Made by a program: the position numbers and the translations under genes | Assembly (NCBI RefSeq): GCF_000820045.1 | Contig: NZ_CDBJ01000043.1 | Coordinates: forward strand, 340-64,339 | DNA: 64,000 bases | Source of the DNA: Aeromonas rivuli | Lineage (GTDB): Bacteria; Pseudomonadota; Gammaproteobacteria; Enterobacterales; Aeromonadaceae | Direction of reading: 5' to 3' | The notes under the pieces: model-generated | Database searches by the model: none | Seen by the model: the letters and a program-made list of their open reading frames with translations, nothing else | What the model was told of the DNA's origin: nothing | In this document: positions 55,459 through 63,923 of the stretch, one piece after another | Numbering within the stretch: position 1 is the first letter of the stretch | Layout: the number at the start of each line of letters is the position of its first letter

Positions 55459-56232
55459 TTAGTAACCGCTGGTATTGGCAGGCTTGTCGCCATGGCCCAG
55501 GGTCGCCAGCAGGCTGCCCAGCAAGCTGGAGGCGCCGAAGCGGAAGGTACGCGGGGAGACCCACTCCTTGCCCAGGATCTCTTCGGCCATGGCTAGGTAC
55601 TGACCGGCCACGGCGGCATCTTTCACGCCACCAGCCGGCTTGAAGCCGACTTTCGGGTTCTTGGCCTTGATCACTTCCATCATGATACGGGCAGCTTCCG
55701 GGGTCGCATTAACCGGCACCTTGCCGGTGGAAGTCTTGATGAAGTCGGCACCGGCATCGATGCAGATCTCGGAGGCGCGACGGATCAGCGCTTCTTCTTT
55801 CAACTCGCCGGTCTCGATGATCACTTTCAGCAGTGCCTGGTCGCCACAGGCTTCCTTACAAGCTTTGACCAGCTCGAAGCCGACCTGTTCATTGCCAGCC
55901 ATGAAGGCGCGGTACGGGAACACCACGTCCACCTCATCAGCACCGTAAGCGACGGCAGCGCGGGTCTCGGCCACGGCGATCTCAATGTCGTCGTTGCCAT
56001 GGGGGAAGTTGGTCACGGTGGCGATGCGCACGTCGGCAGCGCCGATCTCGCGCAGGGTCTTGCGCGCGATGGGAATGAAGCGGGGATAGATACAGACGGC
56101 GGCGGTGAGGCCGGCCGGGGACTTGGCCTTGCGGCACAGGTCGACAACCTTCTGATCGGTGTCGTCATCGTTCAGGGTGGTCAGGTCCATCAGGTTCAAG
56201 GCGCGTTGGGCAGCCAGTTTCAGATCGGTCAT
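55459..56232 (-). CDS. deoC: Deoxyribose-phosphate aldolase DeoC
   Basis: A 257-residue class I aldolase that cleaves deoxyribose 5-phosphate to glyceraldehyde 3-phosphate and acetaldehyde. ATG 56232 ([21 protein letters not shown]) is chosen. The Schiff-base Lys is in FIKTSTGK, and the proton-relay Lys in [28 protein letters not shown] and EVDVVFPY match the family. It is the first gene of deoCABD and ends with the typical C-terminal Tyr (NTSGY). Confidence 0.98.
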   Translation of the reverse strand: MTDLKLAAQRALNLMDLTTLNDDDTDQKVVDLCRKAKSPAGLTAAVCIYPRFIPIARKTLREIGAADVRIATVTNFPHGNDDIEIAVAETRAAVAYGADEVDVVFPYRAFMAGNEQVGFELVKACKEACGDQALLKVIIETGELKEEALIRRASEICIDAGADFIKTSTGKVPVNATPEAARIMMEVIKAKNPKVGFKPAGGVKDAAVAGQYLAMAEEILGKEWVSPRTFRFGASSLLGSLLATLGHGDKPANTSGY

Positions 56233-56619
56233 GAAATTCTCCAAAGTCTTTGATTGGGCCCCATGAGGCAAACGAGTCAGCTGCGAAGACGCAGTTGGCC
56301 GACAGGTTCCACCCAGCATGCGGGCATGGAAATACAGTGCGACTGCACGGGCAATAGACTGTAAATAAGGCAAGAGCCCTGTCACTTTCTTACAAAAGTG
56401 CGGACTTGGTTCCATGAAGACTTGAGAAAGGTCATGCACATCAGACCCTGATTCCCAATCAATTCCATTTGACCGCCAACACCCGATCCCATCGGGCATT
56501 AGTCAATGCCAGCACCCTGCTGGCAATGCCTATTTCAGCCGAGATACCCCCTGTTTGCAAGCCGGATTTGCCAATTCCAGAGGTATCTCACACCAGGCAA
56601 ATCCATCACTTTCTCCTGC
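56233..56619. other. Upstream region of the deo operon
   Basis: About 387 bp with no supported gene. A small inverted repeat, CACTTT (56383-56388) and AAAGTG (56395-56400), lies near the middle. In Escherichia this region carries DeoR, CytR and CRP sites; I see none that is a clear match here. Confidence 0.5.
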
Positions 56620-56790
56620 TCAGGAGAAGAAGCGAGTCAACACCCAAGAGTAGGCGACACCACCAAGGTAGACTCCTACGATACCCATCACCCCGGATAA
56701 TACCGGTGGTGCCGGGATCGGCAATTTGAGGAAAGAAAACAACAGGCCGACGATGAAGCCGGCAACCATGGCCAGTAACACTTCGTTCAT
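56620..56790 (-). CDS. XapX domain membrane protein
   Basis: A 56-residue protein. ATG 56790 has GGAGGT before it; a start 7 codons earlier is less likely. Two helices are separated by LPIPAPPVLSG, the XapX signature (a short protein with a conserved P-x-P-P loop). Placed between nupC and deoC, it may help nucleoside uptake, as XapX is named for the xap purine locus, but its role is unproven. Confidence 0.85.
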   Translation of the reverse strand: MNEVLLAMVAGFIVGLLFSFLKLPIPAPPVLSGVMGIVGVYLGGVAYSWVLTRFFS

Positions 56791-56859
56791 AGAACCTCCG
56801 GTTTGACTCACTTCTTGTGATGAGTTTAGGGAGGAAAACGGTTGTCAGCTCCCCAAATG

Positions 56860-56889
56860 CGAACGCCACAGCATATGCTGTGGCGTTCG
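56860..56889. terminator. 30-bp perfect palindrome after nupC
   Basis: CGAACGCCACAGCAT is followed at once by its complement. It starts 23 bp after the nupC stop. There is no real U-tract on the minus strand, so it may be an mRNA end-stabilising hairpin or a protein site rather than a simple terminator. Confidence 0.55.
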
Positions 56890-56911
56890 GCTTAAGGCTT
56901 GTCAGCCGTAC

Positions 56912-58186
56912 TTAGATCGCGGACAGGGCCAGGAAGAAGCCTGCAATGGTTGCAGACATCAGGTTGGACAGGGAACCTGCCAACACGGCTTTCAGACCGA
57001 AGCGCGCAATGTCACCACGACGGTTCGGTGCCATGGAACCCAGACCACCCAGCAAGATAGCCACGGAGGAGAGGTTCGCGAAACCGCACAGGGCGAAGGA
57101 GATGATCGCCTTGGTGTGGTCGGACATGGCCACGCCATTGATCAGCACTTCATCCTTCAGGTAAGGAGCAAAGTTCAGATAGGCCACGAACTCGTTCACC
57201 ACCAGCTTCTGACCGATGAAGGAACCGGCGACGGTCGCTTCGCTCCAAGGCACACCAATCAGGAAGGCCAGCGGGGAGAACAACCAGCCCAGCAGCAGTT
57301 CCAGAGAGAGCTGAGGATAGCCGAACCAGCCACCGATCCCGGAGAAGATACCGTTGATCATGGCGATCAAGCCGATGAAGGCCAGCAGCATGGCGCCGAC
57401 GTTCAGGGCCAGTTGCATACCGGAGGAAGCACCGGCTGCGGCGGCATCGATCACGTTGGCTGGCTTGTCATCCAGGTCGCCATCGGCGCTGTTCTCGTCA
57501 TAGTTCGGACTCTGGGTCTCAGGCACGATCAACTTGGCGAACAACAGACCACCCGGGGCAGCCATGAAGGAGGCAGCAATCAGGTATTCCATTTTGACGC
57601 CCATGGCGGCGTAACCGGCCAGTACGGAACCGGCTACGGAGGCCAGGCCACCACACATGACGGCAAACAGCTCGGAGTCGGTCATCTTGCCGATGAAGGG
57701 ACGCACCACCAGCGGGGCCTCGGTCTGACCAACGAAAATGTTGGCAGTCGCAGACAGAGATTCAGTACGGGACGTACCCAGCACTTTTTGCAGTCCGCCA
57801 CCCAGCACCTTGATGACAAGTTGCATGATGCCGAGGTAATAGAGAACGGCAATCAGGGAAGAGAAGAAGATGATGACTGGCAGAACGCGGAAGGCAAATA
57901 CAAAGCCACCACCACCAAATACTTCAAACATCTTATCGCTGACCAGGCCACCAAACAGGAAATTAATACCATCCTGGCCATAGCTAATGACGCTGGAAAC
58001 GGCACTGGAGACGCCGACCAGAATATCGCGGCCAACCGGAACATACAGAACGAATGCCCCCAGACCGGCTTGAATAACAAACGCACCTGCCACGGTACGG
58101 ATGTTGATTGCCTTGCGGTTGCTGGAGAACAGCACCGCGATAAGGATGAGCGTCGCCATCCCTACCAGACCCATGATCAAACTCAT
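56912..58186 (-). CDS. nupC: Concentrative nucleoside transporter NupC
   Basis: A 424-residue proton- or sodium-driven nucleoside importer of the CNT family. ATG 58186 ([32 protein letters not shown]) has GAGGAAG before it; an in-frame start 22 codons earlier is not supported. Signatures are [43 protein letters not shown] and [20 protein letters not shown]. It shares the locus with the deo operon, so uptake and breakdown of nucleosides are together. Confidence 0.96.
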   Translation of the reverse strand: MSLIMGLVGMATLILIAVLFSSNRKAINIRTVAGAFVIQAGLGAFVLYVPVGRDILVGVSSAVSSVISYGQDGINFLFGGLVSDKMFEVFGGGGFVFAFRVLPVIIFFSSLIAVLYYLGIMQLVIKVLGGGLQKVLGTSRTESLSATANIFVGQTEAPLVVRPFIGKMTDSELFAVMCGGLASVAGSVLAGYAAMGVKMEYLIAASFMAAPGGLLFAKLIVPETQSPNYDENSADGDLDDKPANVIDAAAAGASSGMQLALNVGAMLLAFIGLIAMINGIFSGIGGWFGYPQLSLELLLGWLFSPLAFLIGVPWSEATVAGSFIGQKLVVNEFVAYLNFAPYLKDEVLINGVAMSDHTKAIISFALCGFANLSSVAILLGGLGSMAPNRRGDIARFGLKAVLAGSLSNLMSATIAGFFLALSAI

Positions 58187-58260
58187 TGTTATCTTCCTCG
58201 TAGTAGCACCTTCCAACTTGTTAATAAGTTGTGTCCCAAACTTATCAATCAAGGGTGCGC

Positions 58261-58302
58261 ATTATACTAACTGGCTCGCGACAAAGTATAAGGGCGGTCA
58301 CA
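58261..58302 (-). promoter_or_regulatory. Likely nupC promoter with a CRP half-site
   Basis: On the minus strand, -10 TATAAT (58261-58266) is preceded by a weak -35. A TGTGA half-site (58298-58302) is centred about 41 bp before the predicted start, the place CRP takes at class II promoters. The second half-site is poor. Nucleoside genes in Escherichia are CRP- and CytR-controlled. Confidence 0.45.
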
Positions 58303-58411
58303 TTTTGTAAGCATCAAATCGACTAACTGGCGCTAAATTAGACCGCAAACGATTTTTATCCCCGTGCTTTTTCACCCACGAGCATTGCCAGGTTGAATTA
58401 ATGTTAATTAT

Positions 58412-59185
58412 TTATTTATGGAGATGAAAACTGCGGAATGTGGATTCACACAACACCCTTGCAACATACTCGGCAGGCAAACGTTTTATATTTGCCAATT
58501 CATCAAGCACCCTTAATAGAGAGAGTGGCGAATTACGCTCCCCTTGCGCCCCCGACAATGGCATGTCTGGGGAGTCCGTTTCCAGCAATAGAGACTCAAG
58601 CGGCATGGCCGCTACCGCCTCTCTGGTTTTATTGGCTCGCTCATAGGTGATGGTACCGCCAATACCCAACTTGAAACCCAGTTGCCAGAAACGCTCAGCC
58701 TGATGCAAAGAGCCGCTGAAGGCATGAATGACCCCTCCCCTGGCCGGCTTGTGACGGCGCAATAGCTTGAGCACATCGTCGTTGGCTCGCACCGAATGGA
58801 CGATGAGGGGGAGATCCATCCCCATGGCCAACCTGATTTGTGCCTCAAACAGGGCTAACTGCCCCTCCTGGACCAGATGGGATCGCCCATCCAGACCGCA
58901 CTCCCCTATGGCAACCAGACCCGCCGGTCGTGCAGCGGCCAGGGCAGCTAGCTGCGCCATCACATCCTCTGGCTGATCGGCCACGAAGCATGGGTGCACA
59001 CCGAGAGCGAAGAAGATGTCGGGCTCGCTCGCCGCCAGCGCCATCACCCGGCGCCAGTTGCCGGCACCGATAGCGGGGATGATGAAGCCCGCCACGCCCC
59101 GCAGGCGACACTCAGCCAGCAGAGCGGCACGATCCTGATCAAAGTCGGGGAAATCCAGGTGGCTGTGGCTGTCAAACGACCGCAT
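58412..59185 (-). CDS. yjjV: TatD-family metal-dependent hydrolase YjjV
   Basis: A 257-residue TIM-barrel hydrolase or nuclease. Metal and active-site parts are FDSHSHLDF (HxHxD), AIGECGLD, LIVHSVRAND, GVIHAFSGSLHQAERF and LLLETDSPDMPL. It matches YjjV more than TatD, and yjjV lies beside the deo genes in Escherichia too. It is separated from nupC by about 225 bp and lies upstream of it on the same strand. Confidence 0.92.
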   Translation of the reverse strand: MRSFDSHSHLDFPDFDQDRAALLAECRLRGVAGFIIPAIGAGNWRRVMALAASEPDIFFALGVHPCFVADQPEDVMAQLAALAAARPAGLVAIGECGLDGRSHLVQEGQLALFEAQIRLAMGMDLPLIVHSVRANDDVLKLLRRHKPARGGVIHAFSGSLHQAERFWQLGFKLGIGGTITYERANKTREAVAAMPLESLLLETDSPDMPLSGAQGERNSPLSLLRVLDELANIKRLPAEYVARVLCESTFRSFHLHK

Positions 59186-59355
59186 AGAACAGGGCTCGCT
59201 ATATAAAGAGAAGAAAGGAGGCGGGTTACCGACCCAGTGAGGGACGGAACACTCTTAATCTGAGCTTAGCTCGGGGGATCCCCCCGGCCCAGCAGGCCAC
59301 AAACGCATGGCCCGGGGAGTCGATTAACCGCCACATGCCGTTCAGCCAGGGCCAC

Positions 59356-59514
59356 TCATGGCGCTGACTGCTTTTCAACCGGCACCGGCTTGGGACAATC
59401 GGCTCTGGCCTCCCTGCACTGAGGCGTACAGCAACGGCGATACTCAGGGGATAGGCCCCAGCGCTGACTCCAGGCATCGTAACGGGCCAGCCAACGCAAC
59501 AAGATAGCTTTCAT
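59356..59514 (-). CDS. 52-residue Cys-rich protein (DUF5363-like)
   Basis: ATG 59514 has AAGGA 7 bp before it. It begins MKAILLRWLARYDAWSQRWGL, followed by SPEYRRCCTPQCREARADCPKP, with four Cys. The YDxW...GL block and later Cys run recall the small DUF5363 family of Vibrio and Pasteurellaceae, but this is from memory. The cysteines could bind a metal. The region of about 170 bp after it holds no other gene I can support. Confidence 0.55.
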   Translation of the reverse strand: MKAILLRWLARYDAWSQRWGLSPEYRRCCTPQCREARADCPKPVPVEKQSAP

Positions 59515-59592
59515 GATCGGTTCCTTGTCTCTGTCCACTCTTAACACGCCGTTGCCATGCGCTTAACGCCTGGCGCTCCTAAAGAGATGGCG

Positions 59593-60105
59593 TCATGGCG
59601 CATCTGGCAGCAATAAAAGACCCATGCTGATCTCGTCGACATCGTGATCATCCAGTCGATAGGCGTTGCGCCGGATGCCTTCGTCGATAAAACCGCACTT
59701 GCGATAGAGCCCATGAGCCGCCTCGTTATGGGCCATCACCCCCAGCTCCAGCCGGCTGATGCCACAACCCGGCGCGGCGGCGATCAGGGTACGTAGCAAA
59801 CGCTCACCCCACCCCAGGCCCCGCGCACTCGACCGCAACCCCATCACAATCAGGGCGCAGTGTCGATTGCGCCTCAAGCCGCCTCCGATCATCAGCGCAA
59901 ACCCCTCCACCTCCCCGTCCAGCACCAGCAGCCACATGGCCTGATTGGGGGCCGCCGCCATGGCCTCGAGCCGCTGGCGCTGCCCCTCGATATCGGATGG
60001 GCGCTCCCCCGCCTCGAACAGCATGAAACGGGTCTCCCGATCCAGTTGCTGGAAGAAGTGATCCAGGGCGGCGGCGTCTTCCGTCTCGGCCAAACGAATG
60101 CTCAT
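59593..60105 (-). CDS. GNAT family N-acetyltransferase
   Basis: A 170-residue acyltransferase. The GNAT core shows as a strand ending ALIVMGLRSSARGLGWGERLLRTLIAAA, where RSSARGLGWGERLL is motif A for acetyl-CoA, then RLELGVMAHNEAAHGLYRKCGFIDEGIRRNAYRLDD, motif B. The substrate is unknown. The C-terminus ends DEISMGLLLLP. It is preceded by a hairpin at 60145-60175, so it is probably a one-gene unit. Confidence 0.88.
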   Translation of the reverse strand: MSIRLAETEDAAALDHFFQQLDRETRFMLFEAGERPSDIEGQRQRLEAMAAAPNQAMWLLVLDGEVEGFALMIGGGLRRNRHCALIVMGLRSSARGLGWGERLLRTLIAAAPGCGISRLELGVMAHNEAAHGLYRKCGFIDEGIRRNAYRLDDHDVDEISMGLLLLPDAP

Positions 60106-60144
60106 CTCAGGCTCCCGGTCCTTTGACCCGCTTGCGGGCGGCCA

Positions 60145-60175
60145 TAAAAAACGACTCCATGTGGAGTCGTTTTTA
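60145..60175. terminator. Bidirectional hairpin upstream of the GNAT gene
   Basis: AAAAACGACTCCA-TG-TGGAGTCGTTTTT is a perfect 13-bp stem with A and T flanks. It ends the methyltransferase gene (minus strand), about 115 bp after its stop. Confidence 0.85.
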
Positions 60176-60290
60176 TCAGAGCCATCTGGCTAATTCAAAT
60201 CATGCCTTGGCCAGTAGGCTCAAGCGTGTGACGGCATCTACCGATATGGCGGGAGGAGGAACATGTCAATCTCTCCGCGCCAATACTCGC

Positions 60291-61640
60291 TCAATCTTTC
60301 GCTGGCAGGCTCAGACGGGCAACTGCTTCCACGTGCATGGAGTGGGGGAACATGTCCACCGGTTGCACCTCGTCCAGCACGAAGCCCTGCTTGACCAGAT
60401 AGGCGAGATCCCGGGCCAGGGTCTGGGGGTTGCAGGAGACATAGACCAGACGGCGCGGCGCCATGGCGACCAGGGTCTGCAACACCGCCTTGTCACAACC
60501 CTTGCGGGGGGGATCCATCACCACCACATCGGCGCTCACGCCCTGGGCGTGCAGCTCGGGCATCAGCTGCTCGGCCTTGCCCACGTGGAATTCGGTGTGC
60601 TCTATGCCATTGAGGGCCGCGTTGCGGCGGGCATCGCTGATGGCGCTCTCCACCGATTCAATGCCCACCACCTTGGCGGCCTTGCCAGCCAGGAACAGGG
60701 AGATGGTGCCTATGCCGCAGTAGATGTCGAACACAGTCTCGTTGCCGGTCAGCTCGCTGTATTCGAGCGCCTTGGAGTAGAGCACATCGGTCTGGCTCGG
60801 GTTGTTCTGGAAGAAGGAGAGCGGCGAGATCTCGAACGCGAGTTCGTGGATCTTGTCGCGGATCACCCCTCCCCCCAGCAGCACCCGGTTGCTCGTTCCC
60901 AGGATGCGGTTGGTGCGCTCGTCATTGATGTTCTGCACCAGGGTGGTGATGGGCAGATCGCTTAAGATAGCCAGCAGTTCGGCCTCGAAGGGCAGCGCCT
61001 CACCCAGGGTCACCAGCACCACCATCAGCTCGCCGCTCTTGAAGCCCTTGCGGGTCATCAGGTTGCGCACGCAGCCGGTGTGGGCCACCTCGTCATAGGC
61101 GGCGATATCGTGCGCGCGCATCCAGCCACGCACCCGGGCGTTGAGTTCCACGTGCAGGGAGTCCTGCACCGCGCAGTCGTCGGCGGTGATGAGTGTGTGG
61201 GAGTGCTTGCGGTAGAAGCCTATTTCGGCGCCGGCCTCGCTGCCACGCACGGCGTACTGCGCCTTGTTGCGATAGGCGAACGGGCTGTCCATGCCGAGGA
61301 TGGGATTGACCTGAGTCGTCAGCCCAACCTGATCCAGTGCACTCTGCACCAGGGATTGTTTCAGCTTGAGCTGGGCCGGATAGGCCAGCGGCCTGACCTG
61401 GCAGCCGCCACACTCGGTATTGGGGCAGAAATCGGCGACCCTGTCGGCGGAAGCCTGGGTCAGCTCGACCAGCTTGCCGTGCAGATAGTTCGGCTTGACC
61501 TCGGTCAGCTCGACCAGCGCCTGCTCACCGGGCAGCAGACCCTCGACGAACAGGGGGCGATCGAACAGGCGACCCTTGCCATCCCCTTTGTCGGTCAGTT
61601 CCAGAATATCGATCTGATGTTGGTGTCCCACTAACGGCAT
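60291..61640 (-). CDS. RNA m5U methyltransferase (RlmD/RlmCD family)
   Basis: A 449-residue SAM-dependent enzyme. ATG 61640 (MPLVGHQHQIDILELTDKGDGKGRLF) has GGAG before it. The TRAM domain covers about 1-55. The iron-sulfur cysteines are in FCPNTECGGCQ. The SAM site is VFDIYCGIGTISLFLAG, and the catalytic Cys is in RLVYVSCNPQTLARDL. It makes m5U in 23S rRNA, at U1939 if it is RlmD. The order of motifs and the text look closer to the RlmCD type of Firmicutes than to Escherichia RlmD, so I leave the symbol blank. Confidence 0.85.
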   Translation of the reverse strand: MPLVGHQHQIDILELTDKGDGKGRLFDRPLFVEGLLPGEQALVELTEVKPNYLHGKLVELTQASADRVADFCPNTECGGCQVRPLAYPAQLKLKQSLVQSALDQVGLTTQVNPILGMDSPFAYRNKAQYAVRGSEAGAEIGFYRKHSHTLITADDCAVQDSLHVELNARVRGWMRAHDIAAYDEVAHTGCVRNLMTRKGFKSGELMVVLVTLGEALPFEAELLAILSDLPITTLVQNINDERTNRILGTSNRVLLGGGVIRDKIHELAFEISPLSFFQNNPSQTDVLYSKALEYSELTGNETVFDIYCGIGTISLFLAGKAAKVVGIESVESAISDARRNAALNGIEHTEFHVGKAEQLMPELHAQGVSADVVVMDPPRKGCDKAVLQTLVAMAPRRLVYVSCNPQTLARDLAYLVKQGFVLDEVQPVDMFPHSMHVEAVARLSLPAKD

Positions 61641-61724
61641 GAGCGGCTCCGAAGGCATAGAAGAAAGGGTGGAAGCAGGGCTGGCCCGGCTACCCCGAAT
61701 AAAGGGTGGCAGAGTTTAGCGGAG

Positions 61725-61865
61725 ATCCGGCCAAATTGCAGGCATAAAACGTTGCCATAGCGGAAATAGCCAAAGGAAAACCCGGCCAGATCGCCAGACA
61801 TAAAACGCGGCCATAGCTGAGCGGTGAACCGGCCAGATCGCCAGGCATAAAGCAGCGCCATCAGC
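61725..61865. repeat. Three-copy 39-bp direct repeat
   Basis: A unit read on the plus strand as CCGGCCAGATCGCCAGGCAT then AAAACGCGGCCATAGC occurs at about 61725-61763, 61780-61824 and 61827-61865. Copies 2 and 3 match best; copy 1 has a few changes. Spacing is 55 and then 47 bp. No gene fits it, and the open frame read across it on the minus strand is not convincing. Confidence 0.6.
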
Positions 61866-61957
61866 AAACGCTGGGCCGAGCTGCGGCCCCTTGGCGGCCA
61901 TAAAAAAGCCGCCGGATAGGACCGGCGGCGGCATGGAGATCCTGTGACTTGATGTTT

Positions 61958-63376
61958 TTACTGGCTGTAGGCCTTCTCGCCATGGCTGGTGACATCCAGC
62001 CCTTCGCGCTCCGCATCCTCTTTTACCCGCAGCCCGATGGTCATATCCACCAGCTTGTAGGCCAGGAAGGCGACGACACCGGACCAGAGGATGGTCACGC
62101 CAACCCCTATGGCCTGGATCTTGACCTGGGTCAGGATGGAGTAATCTGGCGCCACCTGATTGGTGACATAGTCCCACACCCCGGTACCGCCCAGATCCGG
62201 GCTGGCGAAGACACCGGTCAAGAGCGCCCCCAGGATGCCGCACACCCCGTGCAGGCCAAACACATCCAGGCTGTCATCGGCACCCAGCAGTCGCTTGAGG
62301 CCATGTACACCCCAGAGGCCAGCGACCCCGCTCAGCAACCCCATGATGAGGGCGCCGCCCACACCGACAAAACCGGCGGCCGGGGTGATCACAACGAGTC
62401 CGGCAACGGCACCAGAGGCCGCACCCAGCAAGGAGGGACGGCCCTTCATCAGCCACTCGGCCAGGGTCCAGGAGAGCGCCGCTGCCGCCGGGGCCAGCCA
62501 GGTGTTGATAAAGGCCAGCGCGGCCGTGCCATTGGCCTCAAGGGCAGAGCCTGCGTTGAAACCAAACCAGCCAAACCAGAGCAGGGAGACCCCGATCATG
62601 GTCATGGTGAGGCTATGGGGGGTCATGGCGTCACGGCCATAACCAAGGCGTTTGCCGACCATGAAGGCCCCGACCAACCCGGCCACGGCCGCGTTGATGT
62701 GCACCACTGTGCCGCCAGCGAAATCGAGGTCCCCATGCTGGAACAGGTAACCCGCGGTGGCGGTGGCAGCGCTGGCGGCTTCAAGAGTGGTATAAGCGTC
62801 AGGACCTGCCCAGTACCACACCATGTGCGCCAGCGGGATGTAGGAGAAGGTGAACCAGAGCACGGAAAACAGCAGCACCGCGGCAAACTTGATGCGCTCG
62901 GCGAAGGCCCCCACGATCAGACCGCAGGTGATGGCTGCGAAGGCCCCCTGGAACACGACATAGATGAATTCGCTGATGCCCACTCCCTTGCTGAAGGTGG
63001 CAGCGATGGAGTCAGGGGTCACCCCTTTGAGCAGCAGTTTGTCGAAGGAGCCATAGAAGCTGTTGCCCTCGGTGAAGGCGAGCGAGTAGCCATACACCAC
63101 CCACAACACACAAATAAGGGAAAACAGGGCAAATACCTGCATCAACACGCTCAACATGTTCTTGCTGCGCACCAATCCACCGTAAAACAGTGCCAGGCCC
63201 GGGATCGACATCAGGATCACCAGCGCCGCCGACAGCAGCATCCAGACATTATCCCCTTTGTTGATGGTCATGGCAGCGACTGGGGCTGTGGCCACGACCG
63301 CATCCTGTGCCCAGCTTGGGGCGGCCAGCAAGGCGGTCAACGCCAGCGGGCCTGTCATCATGAATCTCTTGAGCAT
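61958..63376 (-). CDS. amtB: Ammonium transporter AmtB
   Basis: A 472-residue trimeric ammonium channel. ATG 63376 (MLKRFMMTGPLALTALLAAPSWA) has AAGGAG before it and gives a signal peptide cut near residue 23. There are 11 membrane helices. The twin His are in GGTVVHINAAVAGLVGAFMVGKR and FGLHGVCGILGALLTGVF. The Phe gate region and the C-terminal tail (DVTSHGEKAYSQ), which GlnK binds, are intact. The family is normally beside glnK, but no glnK lies in the 250 bp before this gene. NtrC sites and a sigma-54 promoter precede it. Confidence 0.96.
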   Translation of the reverse strand: MLKRFMMTGPLALTALLAAPSWAQDAVVATAPVAAMTINKGDNVWMLLSAALVILMSIPGLALFYGGLVRSKNMLSVLMQVFALFSLICVLWVVYGYSLAFTEGNSFYGSFDKLLLKGVTPDSIAATFSKGVGISEFIYVVFQGAFAAITCGLIVGAFAERIKFAAVLLFSVLWFTFSYIPLAHMVWYWAGPDAYTTLEAASAATATAGYLFQHGDLDFAGGTVVHINAAVAGLVGAFMVGKRLGYGRDAMTPHSLTMTMIGVSLLWFGWFGFNAGSALEANGTAALAFINTWLAPAAAALSWTLAEWLMKGRPSLLGAASGAVAGLVVITPAAGFVGVGGALIMGLLSGVAGLWGVHGLKRLLGADDSLDVFGLHGVCGILGALLTGVFASPDLGGTGVWDYVTNQVAPDYSILTQVKIQAIGVGVTILWSGVVAFLAYKLVDMTIGLRVKEDAEREGLDVTSHGEKAYSQ

Positions 63377-63538
63377 ATCGCCATCTCCTTCCCTGTCTTT
63401 CCTGCACCGGATCGGTTCGCCTTGCTGATGAACATGTGGATCCGGTGGCTCATATAAAACATACCCGGCCATCCCTTCCATCGCCGTCTTGACTGCTGTG
63501 CCCTTATTGGTGCGGCAACATGGCAAGCTGATGGACGG

Positions 63539-63555
63539 AAGCATAAAACAGGCCA
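63539..63555 (-). promoter_or_regulatory. Sigma-54 promoter of amtB
   Basis: On the minus strand TGGCCTGTTTTATGCTT has GG and GC exactly 10 bp apart and matches 8 of 11 fixed positions of TGGCACG-N4-TTGC. It predicts a start near 63529, giving a 150-nt leader before amtB. Confidence 0.65.
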
Positions 63556-63607
63556 GTTAATAAACTTCTTTACTATCAGTGCATTAAAAAGATAAAGAGA
63601 AATACTA

Positions 63608-63622
63608 GCACCATGATGGTGC
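63608..63622. promoter_or_regulatory. NtrC site upstream of amtB
   Basis: GCACCATGATGGTGC is a perfect palindrome of the NtrC type GCACY-N5-GGTGC. Its centre is about 86 bp before the predicted sigma-54 start, a usual place for an NtrC enhancer. Confidence 0.8.
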
Positions 63623-63676
63623 GCTGGGCGCGCCAACCCATTCAGGATTGCACCTCGACCGGGCAGCATCCGGGGA

Positions 63677-63693
63677 TGCACTTAAATGGCGCA
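63677..63693. promoter_or_regulatory. Second NtrC-like site upstream of amtB
   Basis: TGCACTTAAATGGCGCA matches TGCACY-N5-GGTGCA with one change (C for T in the right half). It lies 70 bp further from the promoter than the first site. Confidence 0.6.
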
Positions 63694-63923
63694 AGCCTTG
63701 GCTACGGGCGCCGGGAGGACCAGGGGAACCCAGTCGCACTGGCTACGAGGGGAAAAGACCAGGCGGGCTTGACGCCCACTCAGCAGCCACGGGGCATGGC
63801 TGCGGGGAGGCGGCACTGTCCGCTTGTGACGTGGAGGCTCTGTTGACTGCCGGGGGTTTGTTGACTGCGAAAGAGAGCGCCTCTGGCGTGGTTGCATGGC
63901 GTAAGCCAGAAGAGGCATCACAG

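Larger units (their letters stand above)
63377..63923. other. Upstream region of amtB
   Basis: About 547 bp with no supported complete gene. It holds the sigma-54 promoter (63539-63555), the NtrC site (63608-63622) and a second NtrC-like site (63677-63693). The right part may hold the promoter of the gene that starts at 63924; TTGACTGC occurs twice there, about 20 bp apart. Confidence 0.6.

Noticed and set aside
61725-61865. A CRISPR array
   Set aside because: There are only three imperfect units, the gaps differ in length and are partly related, and no cas genes are near.
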